Shown here: positions 7,892 to 18,609 of the stretch, piece after piece
Numbering within the stretch: position 1 is the stretch's first letter
Layout: the number at the start of each line of letters is the position of its first letter
Assembly (NCBI GenBank): GCA_016870515.1
Contig: VGBL01000009.1
Coordinates: forward strand, 1 to 60,485
DNA length: 60,485 bases
From: Actinomycetota bacterium
Lineage (GTDB): Bacteria; Actinomycetota; Actinomycetes; S36-B12
Direction: 5' to 3'
Translations under genes and position numbers: made by a program
Notes under the pieces: generated by a model
What the model was told of the DNA's origin: nothing
Database searches by the model: none
What the model saw: only the letters and a program-made list of their open reading frames with translations

Positions 7892-8940
7892 TGCTCGATC
7901 CAGCCTTCGCGCCCGCTGTCGATATCGGCGGCGGGAATCTCGAGTGGTGCAGTCGGTCGTGTCACGAAGTCTGTGAATACGTCGGGGAGGGTGACTCCCT
8001 GGCGCGCCGGGAAGACGAACATGGACAGCGGGATGTCGGCTTGAACCTCGGGGGAGAGAAGCCAGTCGACGACCGTCCGCGCGGCCTCGGGCTGCGCCGC
8101 GCCGGCAAGCACCCCGGCGAACTCCACCTGGCGGTAGCAGCCGTCGGTCATGGTCGAGGTGGAGGGCGCCTCGGGCTTGGGATCGGCCGCGTAGACGATC
8201 TCGGCGGGGGGGCTGGTCGAGTAGGAGACCACGAGAGGTCGGTCGCCCTCGCCACCACCCGCGGTGAATTCGCCGAGGTAGGCCTCGGACCAGCCGTTCA
8301 CGACGCGTACGTCATTGGCACGGAGCGCCTCCCAGTACGCGGGCCAGGTGTCGCCGTACCGGGCGATGGTGGCGAGCAGGAAGGCGAGCCCGGGGCTCGA
8401 CGTCGCCGGATTCTGCACGATGAGCAGCCCGCGGTACTCCGGCTTGACCAGGTCGTCGAGGGATGTCGGCGCCGCGACGTCCCGCTTGGCAAACCACGCG
8501 TCGTCGATGTTGACGCACACGTCACCGTCATCGATCGCGGTGACAACTCCCTGCCCGAGTTCTGCCAGCTCGGGACGAAGTTCAGCGGAGGCGGTGCTGA
8601 GGTAGGGGACGAAGACTCCCGCGTCGATGGCCCGAGTCAGCAGGGTCGAATCGATCCCGAACAGCACGTCAGCATCAGGTTTGCCTGCGGAGAGCACCGC
8701 ACGGTTGACCATCTCGCCGGCATCTCCACCCGTGACGATCTCGAGGTCGATTCCGCTGGTCGCCTCGAAGTCGGCGATCACCGAGTCGCTTAGCGCAAAC
8801 GAATCGTGCGTGAGCAGCCGCACGGTCACCGGTCCGCTGCTGGATCCGCCAGGCGGCCCGGGGGGAGTGGACGAACTACAGGCGAGCGTCCCCACGGCGA
8901 CCAGGACGCCGACGACACCGAGGACCTTGACCGTCAGCAC
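7867..8940 (-). CDS. thiB: Thiamine ABC transporter substrate-binding lipoprotein
   Basis: 357-aa extracytoplasmic binding protein. The GTG start at 8940 gives a hydrophobic signal ending in a lipobox GTLAC (Cys20). The ThiB-type body follows: VRLLTHDSFALSD, the LGQGVVTAIDDGDVCVN region and the VYAADPKPEAP region. The Shine-Dalgarno GGAGGGAG is inside the 3' strand of the TPP riboswitch, seven nt from the GTG. A longer open frame runs through the riboswitch but is not the true start. The protein captures thiamine for the ThiPQ permease. Confidence 0.88.
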   Translation of the reverse strand: MLTVKVLGVVGVLVAVGTLACSSSTPPGPPGGSSSGPVTVRLLTHDSFALSDSVIADFEATSGIDLEIVTGGDAGEMVNRAVLSAGKPDADVLFGIDSTLLTRAIDAGVFVPYLSTASAELRPELAELGQGVVTAIDDGDVCVNIDDAWFAKRDVAAPTSLDDLVKPEYRGLLIVQNPATSSPGLAFLLATIARYGDTWPAYWEALRANDVRVVNGWSEAYLGEFTAGGGEGDRPLVVSYSTSPPAEIVYAADPKPEAPSTSTMTDGCYRQVEFAGVLAGAAQPEAARTVVDWLLSPEVQADIPLSMFVFPARQGVTLPDVFTDFVTRPTAPLEIPAADIDSGREGWIEQWNEIVLR

Positions 8941-8942
8941 CG

Positions 8943-9043
8943 AGCCGCTCCCTCCGCTGGCATTACCCAGATCAGGTTTCGAAGGGTCGGTGGTGGCGGC
9001 CACCCTCTCAGCCCGCCGATCCTGCGGGCTCCCCTGATGACTC
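8943..9043 (-). promoter_or_regulatory. TPP riboswitch (thi element) controlling thiBPQ
   Basis: The minus strand shows the diagnostic thi-box blocks in order: CAGGGGAGCCC, GGCTGAGAGGG, GACCCTTCGAAACCTGATCT and GGGTAATGCCAGCG, then AGGGAG. A P1 helix can form between GAGTC at the 5' side and GGCTC at the 3' side. The conserved 3' GGAGGGAG (8948-8955) is also the thiB ribosome binding site, so TPP binding should block translation initiation directly. No separate terminator hairpin is present before the start codon. Confidence 0.93.
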
Positions 9044-9097
9044 CAGCATATACGTGCTGAGGGTGCCGGGCGCGCAGAGGAGTGGCAGGGTTAGGTC

Positions 9098-9793
9098 ATG
9101 CCCAGCCTCGCCGATACGTCCGTGGTCATCGTGGGTGCCACCGGTGGGCTGGGTGCCCCCATCGCTCGACGGCTCGCGGCTGCGGGGGCACGCCTGACGC
9201 TCGTCGCGCGCGACGAGGATCGACTGCGTTCGCTCGGCATCGACGGACGCTTGGTCGCCGTCGACGTGCGCAAGGCGGCGAGTGCCGCTGGCATCGCATC
9301 CGCGGCTCGCGACGCTTATGGCGGCATCGACGGCATCGTCAACGCCGCCGGGGCAGTGGCCTTCGGCCCGCTTGACGAGTTGAGCGATGAGGTCCTCATC
9401 GAGCTCTTCACCCTTGACACGCTCGCGCCCATCCGCATGCTGCGCGCGGCCCTGCCGTCTCTGCGCGAGTCGGCGGCTGCTGGACGCGACCCGTTCGTCG
9501 TGCATGTCTCCGCCGTCGTAGCCGAGCAGCCGTTGCCGGGCATGGCTGCCTACTCCGCGGCCAAGGCTGCTCTCATGGCCTACGACGCGGCTGCAGCGCG
9601 CGAGCTGCGTCGCGAGGGCATCAGGCTCATCGATGCACGGCCCCCGCACACCGAGACGGGACTCGCCACGCGCCCGCTCGCCGGCCAGGCCCCGCGCCTG
9701 GCGGAGGGATTGTCGCCGGACGCGGTGGCCCAGCGCATCGTGGACGCGATCGCCAACGGCGACAAGGACCTGCCGAGCACATCCTTCGCCTAG
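9098..9793 (+). CDS. Short-chain dehydrogenase/reductase
   Basis: 231-aa classical SDR. The cofactor motif is VGATGGLG near residue 12, the central motif is NAAGAV (an NAG variant), the catalytic Ser is in HVSAVV, and the catalytic pair is YSAAK. Substrate is unknown. It diverges from the riboswitch-controlled thiamine operon with about 55 nt between them, and no partner gene follows. It could be an oxidoreductase of fatty-acid or secondary metabolism; nothing in the context decides this. Confidence 0.88.
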   Translation: MPSLADTSVVIVGATGGLGAPIARRLAAAGARLTLVARDEDRLRSLGIDGRLVAVDVRKAASAAGIASAARDAYGGIDGIVNAAGAVAFGPLDELSDEVLIELFTLDTLAPIRMLRAALPSLRESAAAGRDPFVVHVSAVVAEQPLPGMAAYSAAKAALMAYDAAAARELRREGIRLIDARPPHTETGLATRPLAGQAPRLAEGLSPDAVAQRIVDAIANGDKDLPSTSFA

Positions 9794-9852
9794 CGGCGCT
9801 GGCGCAGACCCGCGATCGTGTCCATCAAGCGCTTCACCCTTGGAGGGCTTCC

Positions 9853-9972
9853 TCAGCCATCGTGGCGGCTGATCCTGGGATCGTGATCGCGGTACTCGCG
9901 ATGACGCCAGGTGTTCTCCTCCGGTGTCGACCGGGAAAGCAGGGTCGCAAAGACCGAGCCGAACACGACCAT
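9853..9972 (-). CDS. Possible small protein, 39 aa
   Basis: A short frame with ATG at 9972, upstream GGGAGTGAG and stop TGA at 9853. The N-terminus is hydrophobic (VVFGSVFATLL) and the tail is polar and rich in Arg, His and Asp. No homologue is recognised. It lies in a stretch of about 375 nt (9794-10168) otherwise without genes. It could be chance; the SD and the amphipathic composition are the only support. Confidence 0.3.
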   Translation of the reverse strand: MVVFGSVFATLLSRSTPEENTWRHREYRDHDPRISRHDG

Positions 9973-10168
9973 GTGTCTCACTCCCTCGGGGGCCGGAGGC
10001 CTGGTGTGGCCGAATGCCCCGTCGCGTTGACGTCCTCGGGATCTCCGTGGACGCCTCTTAATCGTGAGGGGGCCGGGCCCTGGCACGGCGGCCAGGGGGC
10101 CGGGAGCGTGGTGCTCGTCACGGTCCCCGGACAGCGCCTCGAGCCCATCGGGAAGGTTCAATAGCGGG

Positions 10169-10984
10169 ATGGATTGGACGTTTCGGCTCCTGGGGGCCGC
10201 GGCGGCGTTCCTCCTGCTGCTTGGCATCAGCGTGGCCGTGGCGACCGGCCCCATCGCGGCCGGCTCGCCGAACCAACCGTCAGCCCCATCCGCCGCGTCG
10301 ACAACCCCGTTCCCGCAGCCGGTTCCCACGTCAGCCGAAGTGCCAGCACCGCTGCCCCTGCTCACGACCGGAGCAACCGCAGGTGTGCCCGCCTTCGTTC
10401 CCGTGGAGGAGCGGCCGGTGGCGGTGTTCCTGGGTGACTCCATTACTCGCGGAGCCACGGATCCGTCATTCGGAGTCGCCGACGAGTACTCCTGGTTCTA
10501 CGGGCTCATCGACGACAGTGTCGGCGCTGTGCGCTGGGGCGGAACGGTCGCCGAGATCGGGATGACCACCTCGTGGATGGCAGACCAGGCCTACGACGCG
10601 CTGGCACTCTCGCCAGACATCCTCATCGTGCATGGGGGCACCAATGACATCTCCGGCGAGATCGACATGCCCTACCTGATCTCGAACTTCCAGCGCATCA
10701 AGGACGCCGCCGACGCCTACGGAATCCCGCTCGCGGTCTGCACCGTACCTCCCCGCGACGACCCAGCCGCTGATGCGAGAGCCATTGCCCTCAACGACGC
10801 GATCCGGGTGTGGGCCGCGCGGGAGGGCGTCATCCTTCTCGACACCGCGGCGCCCCTTCGCAATCCGGCCGGTGGATGGAAATACGGCTACTCGGCCGAC
10901 GGGCTTCATCCCACCGCCGCGGCGGGCCTGCTCATGTCGCAGGCTGCCGCGGAGGCGTTACGCCGTATACCCCAGGGGGTATAG
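10169..10984 (+). CDS. SGNH/GDSL-type esterase, membrane-anchored or secreted
   Basis: 271-aa SGNH hydrolase. An N-terminal hydrophobic segment (residues about 6-26) is followed by a Pro/Ser/Thr-rich linker to about residue 75, so the enzyme acts outside the cytoplasm. Block I is GDSIT with catalytic Ser91. Block III is GGTND, and block V is DGLHPT with the catalytic Asp-His. The ATG at 10169 is chosen because the open frame upstream is Gly/Arg-rich, low-complexity and without signal character. The substrate is probably an acyl or acetyl ester of a cell-wall glycan or lipid. Confidence 0.85.
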   Translation: MDWTFRLLGAAAAFLLLLGISVAVATGPIAAGSPNQPSAPSAASTTPFPQPVPTSAEVPAPLPLLTTGATAGVPAFVPVEERPVAVFLGDSITRGATDPSFGVADEYSWFYGLIDDSVGAVRWGGTVAEIGMTTSWMADQAYDALALSPDILIVHGGTNDISGEIDMPYLISNFQRIKDAADAYGIPLAVCTVPPRDDPAADARAIALNDAIRVWAAREGVILLDTAAPLRNPAGGWKYGYSADGLHPTAAAGLLMSQAAAEALRRIPQGV

Positions 10985-11457
10985 CCCCGGCACGCACTTC
11001 CACAATGACTACGCCACGGGCGGGTTGGAGCTCGCGAGCAAGCACGGAGCCGTCTACGTCGTGCCCGCGGGCTCTGAGATCCGATTCGACGCCACTCACA
11101 TCGGCGACGGCGACGTCCTCGACGTGGGTATATGCGCGTCGAGGTCATGCACACGCCCGGCCAGACCCCAACCACATGTCCTACGCCGTCAGCGCCGGTA
11201 ACGATCAGGTCGTGATCACAGGTGGGTCCCTCCGGTACGGCAGTGTCGGCAGGCCCGACCTCGTTTCCCACGATGCCACCGTGGCGCAGGACCATGATCA
11301 GTTGCACTCGGCCCGCAAGCTTGCCGGCATGCTCAGTGACGAGGCGGCGGTCTTCCCCACTCACGGGTTCAGCTCGTTCTGCTCGGCCGGATGGACCTGG
11401 ATCGCGTCCCGCGCCGCCGTGCGGGGAGAGCGGGCAGTAGATCAGGGCATCGCATAG
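10985..11457 (+). pseudogene. MBL-fold persulfide dioxygenase-like hydrolase, frameshifted relic
   Basis: Three frames together spell an ETHE1/Blh-like MBL protein. First comes THFHNDYATGGLELA (metal motif HxHND) with GAVYVVPAGSEIRFDA and GDGDVLDVG. Then, shifted, MRVEVMHTPGQTP. Then, shifted again, NHMSYAV, VITGGSLRYGSVGRPDL, LHSARKLAGML and FPTHGFSSFCSAG. The N-terminal start and the usual C-terminal rhodanese domain are missing. Two internal frameshifts plus terminal losses make this a pseudogene. It directly abuts the SGNH gene stop. Confidence 0.8.
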
Positions 11458-11466
11458 CCTCTCGGC

Positions 11467-12597
11467 GTGGTCAACGCGAATCCCACGGGACGCACCAGTG
11501 CCAAGTGGAAGGCCTACGAGCCCGATGTGCTGCCCCTGTGGGTCGCCGAGATGGACTTCCCGCTGGCTCCGGTCGTCGCCAACGCCCTGCATGATGCGAT
11601 CGATCGCTCGGACACCGGCTACCGCTGGGTGGACGGGCTGCCCGAGGCGCTGGCGGGGTTCGCGCAGCGACGATTGAACTGGCAGATGGATCCCGACCGC
11701 GTCATCGTGCTCGGCGACGTACTGGCCGCGATGTCGGAGAGTCTGGGACGTCTCACTCCACCCGCGTCATCGATCGTGATCACGCCGCCGGTCTATCCTC
11801 CCTTCTTCTCCACCGTGCGCCGCGTCATCGAGCGCCCGCTCGTGGAAGTGCCGTTGCTCCGCGGACGCGATCTCGACCTAGCTGGCCTCGAAGTGGCCTT
11901 TGCGCGACCTGACGTCTCCGCGTTCCTTCTCTCAAGTCCGCACAATCCCACGGGCACGATCCACTCCCGGGAGACGCTCGAGCGCATCGCGCGCATGGCG
12001 CGAGCGCACGGGGTCACGGTCGTTGCCGACGAGGTCTGGGCACCACTGCCGCTACACGGCCGCACGGTCGTGCCCTACCTCTGCCTAGGTGAGGAACTCA
12101 CCGGCCCCGATGTATCGCTGATCGCAGCGAGCAAAGCATTCAACCTGGCCGGCCTCAAGTGCGCCCAGGTCGTCGCCGGATCAGCCGAGACCGCTGCCGC
12201 CCTACGCGATCGCATACCCGTCGAGGTGACCTACTCCGCCAGCCAGTTCGGCGTCATCGCCTCATCGACAGCCTTTCGCGATGGTGACTCATGGCTCGAC
12301 AGCACCCTCGCGCTGATCGGTGCCAATGCAGATCTCCTGAGCCAACTGCTGGCGCGCTACCTACCGGCGGTCGGATACGTGCCGCCCGAGGCGTCCTACC
12401 TCGCGTGGCTCGACTGCTGCGCCCTTGGGCTCGGCGATGAGCCCGCGCGCGTCTTCCGCGAGCGCGGACGAGTCGCCCTCAACGAGGGCGCGGAGTTCGG
12501 GGAGCAGGGCCGGGGCTTCGTCCGGCTGAATCTGGCGACCACCCCCGACGTTCTAGAGGAAGCCGTCGTGCGAATGGCGGCCGCCGTATCGACCTGA
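11467..12597 (+). CDS. MalY/PatB-type cystathionine beta-lyase / aminotransferase
   Basis: 376-aa PLP-dependent fold-type I enzyme. The N-terminus PLWVAEMDFPLAP is typical of MalY/PatB. SSPHNPTG and VADEVWAPL (PLP-ring Asp) follow, and the Schiff-base Lys is in ASKAFNLAGLK. R-containing RLNLAT near the end binds the substrate carboxylate. It probably cleaves cystathionine or another cysteine conjugate to a thiol, pyruvate and ammonia. GTG start at 11467. The MBL relic of sulfur metabolism lies immediately upstream and a kinase-like gene follows within 65 nt on the same strand. Confidence 0.88.
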   Translation: MVNANPTGRTSAKWKAYEPDVLPLWVAEMDFPLAPVVANALHDAIDRSDTGYRWVDGLPEALAGFAQRRLNWQMDPDRVIVLGDVLAAMSESLGRLTPPASSIVITPPVYPPFFSTVRRVIERPLVEVPLLRGRDLDLAGLEVAFARPDVSAFLLSSPHNPTGTIHSRETLERIARMARAHGVTVVADEVWAPLPLHGRTVVPYLCLGEELTGPDVSLIAASKAFNLAGLKCAQVVAGSAETAAALRDRIPVEVTYSASQFGVIASSTAFRDGDSWLDSTLALIGANADLLSQLLARYLPAVGYVPPEASYLAWLDCCALGLGDEPARVFRERGRVALNEGAEFGEQGRGFVRLNLATTPDVLEEAVVRMAAAVST

Positions 12598-12659
12598 CCG
12601 GCCTGAGCGCCAAGCAGTCCGAGCGACTCCAGGCCTGGGGGATCACGGCGCTCGGCCCG

Positions 12660-13430
12660 GTGGATGACCACCCCTTCGCCTGGTGGGCGACGAGGGACGA
12701 CGAGCATCTCGTGCTCAAGGCGGGGGATTCCGCGGCGCGCGCGCGCGAGGCCGCGGCGTTGCGCGCCCTCATGTCTGGTGCGGCGGGGGTTCGGGAGTTC
12801 GACGCCCGGCTCGGCCTGCTCGTCACCGAGCGTCTGCTGCCAGGCGATGACATTCGACCTCTCGCGCGCGCCGATGACGACGAGGCGACGCGAGTCGTGG
12901 CCACTGTTGCGGTCCGCCTTCGTGATCAGCAGGGCCCGGTAGCCGACCTTCCGCCTCTCACCGACATCGGCGCCGCCTTCGACGGTCCGAGGGATGCACG
13001 GCTCTCCGATCCACTGCGCGATCGTGCCCGCGCCTTGTACGCCGAACTCGTCGAGACACCGGTCGAGGCCGTGGCGTTGCATGGCGATCTCCACCACATG
13101 AACGTGCTCCGCGACGGCGTGGGATGGCGCGCCATCGACCCGCACGGCTGGGTGGGCGACCCCGCGTTCGAGGCGGCAGCGCTGCTAGCCAACCCGCGCG
13201 GATTGACGGAGGGGGGTGACGCACGCGGGATGGATGGCCGTGGCCTCGCCCGTCTCTCCCAGCGGCGGGCGGAGATCTACGCTGAGACGGCGGGCCTGGA
13301 GCTCGAGCGCGTGCGCGCCTGGGGCCTCGTCGGGTGCGTGATCGCCGAACTGTGGATGCTGGAGTCCCACGACCTGGTGCACGGTGCGCCCACCGCCGTG
13401 GCCGAGGCGCTCCTCGCCGAGGGGCTGTGA
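12660..13430 (+). CDS. Aminoglycoside/streptomycin 6-kinase-like phosphotransferase
   Basis: APH-fold small-molecule kinase, 256 aa from the GTG at 12660. The catalytic motif is ALHGDLHHMNVL and the metal Asp lies in AIDPHGWVGDPAFE, the pattern of the streptomycin/hydroxyurea kinase family. The nucleotide Lys is in HLVLKAG. The frame stays open and family-like upstream (SERLQAWGITALGP) to the malY stop without an ATG or GTG, so translation may begin at an unusual codon or the N-terminus may be clipped. Substrate is unknown; calling it a resistance gene would be unsupported. Confidence 0.75.
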   Translation: MDDHPFAWWATRDDEHLVLKAGDSAARAREAAALRALMSGAAGVREFDARLGLLVTERLLPGDDIRPLARADDDEATRVVATVAVRLRDQQGPVADLPPLTDIGAAFDGPRDARLSDPLRDRARALYAELVETPVEAVALHGDLHHMNVLRDGVGWRAIDPHGWVGDPAFEAAALLANPRGLTEGGDARGMDGRGLARLSQRRAEIYAETAGLELERVRAWGLVGCVIAELWMLESHDLVHGAPTAVAEALLAEGL

Positions 13431-14468
13431 TCAGGCGAGGGATGCGGTGTCAATGACGAATCGGTAGCGCACGTCGGAGTCCTTCACGCGCTGCCATGCC
13501 TCATTGATGTAGGCGATGTCGATTACCTCGAAGTCCGCGACGATGTCGTGAGAGGCGCAGAAGTCGAGCATCTCCTGGGTCACGTCGACGCCGGCGAGCA
13601 TGTATCCCTTGATGGAGCGCGCGCCACCGATGAGATTGACCGCATTGAACGCGAGGTCCTCGACCGGGATGCCGACAATCGCGAGCGTGCCGCGGGTCCG
13701 GAGCGTCTTGAGGTAGCCATCGACGTCGACGCCGGAGGAAGCCGTGCACACCACGAGGTCGAAACTGTCGCGCAGTGCCTTGAGCGCCTTCGGATCGGAC
13801 GTGGCGACGAATGCATCGGCACCCAGGCGCAGGGCGTCGGCCTCCTTGCCCGGGCTATGGCTGATGACGGTGACGCGCGAGCCCATGGCCTTGGCAATGC
13901 GCGCGGCCACGTGCCCCAGACCACCGAGGCCGACCACGGCCACCTCTGCTCCCGGCCCGGCATGGTCCTTGAGGGGCGGGTAGACGGTGATGCCCGCACA
14001 CAGCAGGGGAGCCACGGCAAAGGTGTCGGGTCCCTCGGGAATGCGGATCACATAGTCGGAGTCGACGACGATGTGATCGGAGTAGCCGCCATGTGTGGGC
14101 GTTTCTCCATCCCGCTCGTAGCCGTTGTAGGTGGTCGACCAGTCGGGGCAGAGATTGTGGTGACCGTCGTCGCACATGTCGCACTCTCCGCACGAGGCGA
14201 CGTAGCATCCGACGCCCACGCGATCGCCAACAGCAAACCGCGTGACCTCGGAGCCGGCGGCACTTACAGTGCCGACGATCTCGTGGCCCGGGACCATCGG
14301 GAAGATGTCCATGCCCCAGTCGGACTCGGCCTGGTGAATATCGGAGTGGCACACGCCGCAGGCGGCGATGTCGATGAGCACGTCGCGCGGGCCCACGTCA
14401 CGACGCTCGATCGTCATGGGCGCCAGACGAGCCTTCGACGTCTGCGCTCCATACGCGCGTGCCTGCAT
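13431..14468 (-). CDS. Zinc-dependent alcohol dehydrogenase, CAD/YahK-type
   Basis: 345-aa medium-chain dehydrogenase. Catalytic zinc residues are in CGVCHSDIH and GHEIVG, the structural-zinc lobe is CGECDMCDDGHHNLC, and the cofactor motif is GLGGLGHVA followed by ISHSPGKE, typical of NADP-linked cinnamyl-alcohol-type aldehyde reductases. It probably reduces a range of aldehydes to alcohols. It faces the kinase gene tail to tail and lies 14 nt downstream of galM, so it may be the last gene of a pgm-galM-adh unit. Confidence 0.88.
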   Translation of the reverse strand: MQARAYGAQTSKARLAPMTIERRDVGPRDVLIDIAACGVCHSDIHQAESDWGMDIFPMVPGHEIVGTVSAAGSEVTRFAVGDRVGVGCYVASCGECDMCDDGHHNLCPDWSTTYNGYERDGETPTHGGYSDHIVVDSDYVIRIPEGPDTFAVAPLLCAGITVYPPLKDHAGPGAEVAVVGLGGLGHVAARIAKAMGSRVTVISHSPGKEADALRLGADAFVATSDPKALKALRDSFDLVVCTASSGVDVDGYLKTLRTRGTLAIVGIPVEDLAFNAVNLIGGARSIKGYMLAGVDVTQEMLDFCASHDIVADFEVIDIAYINEAWQRVKDSDVRYRFVIDTASLA

Positions 14469-14482
14469 CAGTGCCTCCCTGG

Positions 14483-15474
14483 TCAGTGCACGTCGAAGTC
14501 AAGCACCGTGATCGCGGCATACTCCTCGCCGGGGCGCAGCACGCACGGCCCCAGGCTCGGCTGGTTGGGAGCGTCGGGGAACCGCTGGGCCTCGAGCGAC
14601 ATCGACTGGTGCACCTCGAAGGGCGACTTGAGGTTGTTGCCGCTGTATACCTGCATGCCCGGGGCATCGGTGAGGACGCGCATGATGCGACCGGAGCCAG
14701 CATGTCGCAGCTCGGCCCCGACCTTGAGGCCGTCGCCTTCCAGCAGGTAGCAGTCGTCGAGGCCACCCGTGACGTCAAGGACAGAGCCGAGTGCCTGTGG
14801 CGCATTTAGGTCGTAGGCGGTGCCGGCGACGGCGGTGACGCCGCAGGGAATCTGCGTGGCGTCGGTGAGCAGTCGCCGTGGTGCGGGGATGCGCAGGTCG
14901 TGATCGGCGATCGATCGCGATCCGGCCAGGTTCCAGTAGCCGTGATTGGCCATGCTGATCACCGTCGGAGCATCAGCGGTCGCGACGTAGTGCATCGCGA
15001 TGCACCCGCATGACACCACATAGGTCGTCCGTGCATCAACTTGCCCGGGGAATCCCATGTCGCCATCCGGACTCGTCAGCATGAACGTCACGGTGACAGC
15101 ATCGCGATCATCGGTGATCTCGTCGACGCGCCAGATCAGGCGGTCCCACCCGTCCGTGCCCCCATGCAGGGTGTTGGGGCCGTTGTTAACGTCGAGGAGG
15201 TAGCGGTTGCCGTCGAGGGTGAAGGTCCCTCCCGCGATTCGATTGGCGTAGCGCCCGAGAGTGCCCCCCAGGTGCGGGTTCAGCGCGTGGACGGCGTGGT
15301 CAGCGACGGTCGGCAGCGATAGGTGCACGCCACCGAGGTTGCCATCGCGGTCGGGCACGTCGACCTCGCGTATCGCGGCGCCCAGCGACAGCAGTTGCAC
15401 GCGGATTCGCGCGAGTGTGATCTCGATGACCGTGACCTCGCCAGCCTCGGTGGGCTCGCTCCACGTGCTGACGC

Positions 15475-15478
<4 letters not shown>
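14483..15478 (-). CDS. galM: Aldose 1-epimerase (galactose mutarotase)
   Basis: 331-aa mutarotase interconverting alpha and beta aldoses in the cytoplasm. Visible motifs are GRYANRIAGG, NTLHGG, the catalytic His in SMANHGYWNLAG, and DDCYLL near the substrate site. The catalytic Glu lies in the C-terminal RPGEEY. The ATG at 15478 overlaps the pgm stop as ATGA, so it is translationally coupled to phosphoglucomutase and both probably feed hexoses into glucose-1-phosphate metabolism. Confidence 0.9.
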
Positions 15479-17130
<1,652 letters not shown>

Positions 17131-17177
17131 GAGTACATCTTGCCGCCCCGCTCGGCGCAGGCGCATAGGCTCCCGTC

Positions 17178-18587
17178 GTGTACCACGAGACCCAAATGGC
17201 GACCTCGCCGAGCACGGTCGTGCCGAACCGCCGATACTTCCGAACTCCCGCCACGGCTCCGGGCCCATCGGGTCCGCAGATGCTGCGGGTGATGCGCTCG
17301 ATCAATCGGGACTCCCTGGGGTTCCTGGCGTCCATGAATCGTCGCTATGGGCCGGTGGTGCAGTTCCCCATACCCTCGCCGCCGACCTACCTGGTGTCCG
17401 ATCCCGAGGCGGTACGTCGCGTCCTCGTCACGCGCAACCGCAGTTACGACAAGGAGACGCTGCAGTACCGCGCGCTGTCGCTGGTCACCGGTGAGGGCCT
17501 GCTTTCCACCTCGGGCGAGCGCTGGCGTAGGCAGCGCAGCATCGTCCAGCCTGCCTTCCATCGCGACAGCCTTGATGCCGTGGGGCGCCATGCGGCTCAA
17601 GCCGTGGACGATCTCGTCGACCGGTGGGGCGACCTGTCGCGTGGCGCGGTCATCGACATGGACGAGGCAATGATGCGGGCGGCCCTCGAGGTCGTGGGCC
17701 GATCACTGCTCGGCACAGACTTCTCGCGCAATGCCGACCGACTCGCCCAGGCCACGCTGCATGCCCTCGACGTCGTCGTCGCCCGGGCACGCGTGCCCAT
17801 CACGCCGCCCGACTGGCTCCCTACGCCGGCCAATCGCCGCCTTCGCGCCGCCGTATCCGAACTCGATGCCGCGGTCGAGGAGATGATCGTCGATCGCCAG
17901 GCCCATCCCGCAGGACGCGTCGACATGCTGCAGATGCTCATAGGTGCGATGCAGGGCACCGATGCCATCGGTGTCCGCGAGGTGCGCGACGAGATCGTGT
18001 CGTTCATGGTCGCCGGGCACGAGACCGTGGCCAGCGCGCTGGTGTGGGCATGGTGGCTCGTGGCAGGCGCACCCGACGTGCAGGATGCCCTCGCCGCCGA
18101 GTCCGATGCTGTGCTCGCGGGAGCACCCGCCTGCTTTGACGACGTGAAGCGCCTGCCCTTCGCGCGCGCGGTCCTCGACGAGGCCATGCGCCTGTACCCG
18201 CCCGTGTGGCTGGTCACGCGCCGTGCCCTCGAATCCGACGTGCTCGGGGGTCGCGAGATCCCGCGGGGTGCGCTCGTCATCATGACGCCGTACGTCGTGC
18301 AGCGTGATCCCCGCTACTGGGACAGGCCCGACGACTTCGATCCCGGGCGGTTCGCGGAGCGGCGCGGTGGCGGGGCCGAGGAGCTCGCGACGTTCTGGCC
18401 CTTTGGTCTGGGGCCTCGCATGTGCCTGGGCCGCGACTTCGCCTACGTCGAGGGGATCCTTATCCTCTCTGCCCTTGCCCGCCGCGTGCAAGTGGAGCGA
18501 CTGCCGGGGCAGGTGCGCCCGAGCCCACAAGCGGGCGTCACGCTGCGACCCGAAGGCGCGCTTCCGCTTGTCGTCCGGGGCCGCTAG
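17178..18587 (+). CDS. Cytochrome P450 monooxygenase
   Basis: 469 aa (463 if the ATG at codon 7 is used). The I-helix oxygen motif is AGHET, the K-helix ExxR is DEAMR, and the heme loop is FWPFGLGPRMCLGRDF with Cys416 as thiolate ligand. There is no N-terminal membrane segment, so the enzyme is soluble. The overall pattern (LSTSGERWRRQRSIVQPAFH in the C-helix) resembles class-II-like bacterial P450s related to fatty-acid or terpenoid hydroxylases. No ferredoxin or reductase gene is adjacent. Substrate is unknown. Confidence 0.92.
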   Translation: MYHETQMATSPSTVVPNRRYFRTPATAPGPSGPQMLRVMRSINRDSLGFLASMNRRYGPVVQFPIPSPPTYLVSDPEAVRRVLVTRNRSYDKETLQYRALSLVTGEGLLSTSGERWRRQRSIVQPAFHRDSLDAVGRHAAQAVDDLVDRWGDLSRGAVIDMDEAMMRAALEVVGRSLLGTDFSRNADRLAQATLHALDVVVARARVPITPPDWLPTPANRRLRAAVSELDAAVEEMIVDRQAHPAGRVDMLQMLIGAMQGTDAIGVREVRDEIVSFMVAGHETVASALVWAWWLVAGAPDVQDALAAESDAVLAGAPACFDDVKRLPFARAVLDEAMRLYPPVWLVTRRALESDVLGGREIPRGALVIMTPYVVQRDPRYWDRPDDFDPGRFAERRGGGAEELATFWPFGLGPRMCLGRDFAYVEGILILSALARRVQVERLPGQVRPSPQAGVTLRPEGALPLVVRGR

Positions 18588-18609
18588 CCGCGGCTGATTG
18601 GATGCTGGC

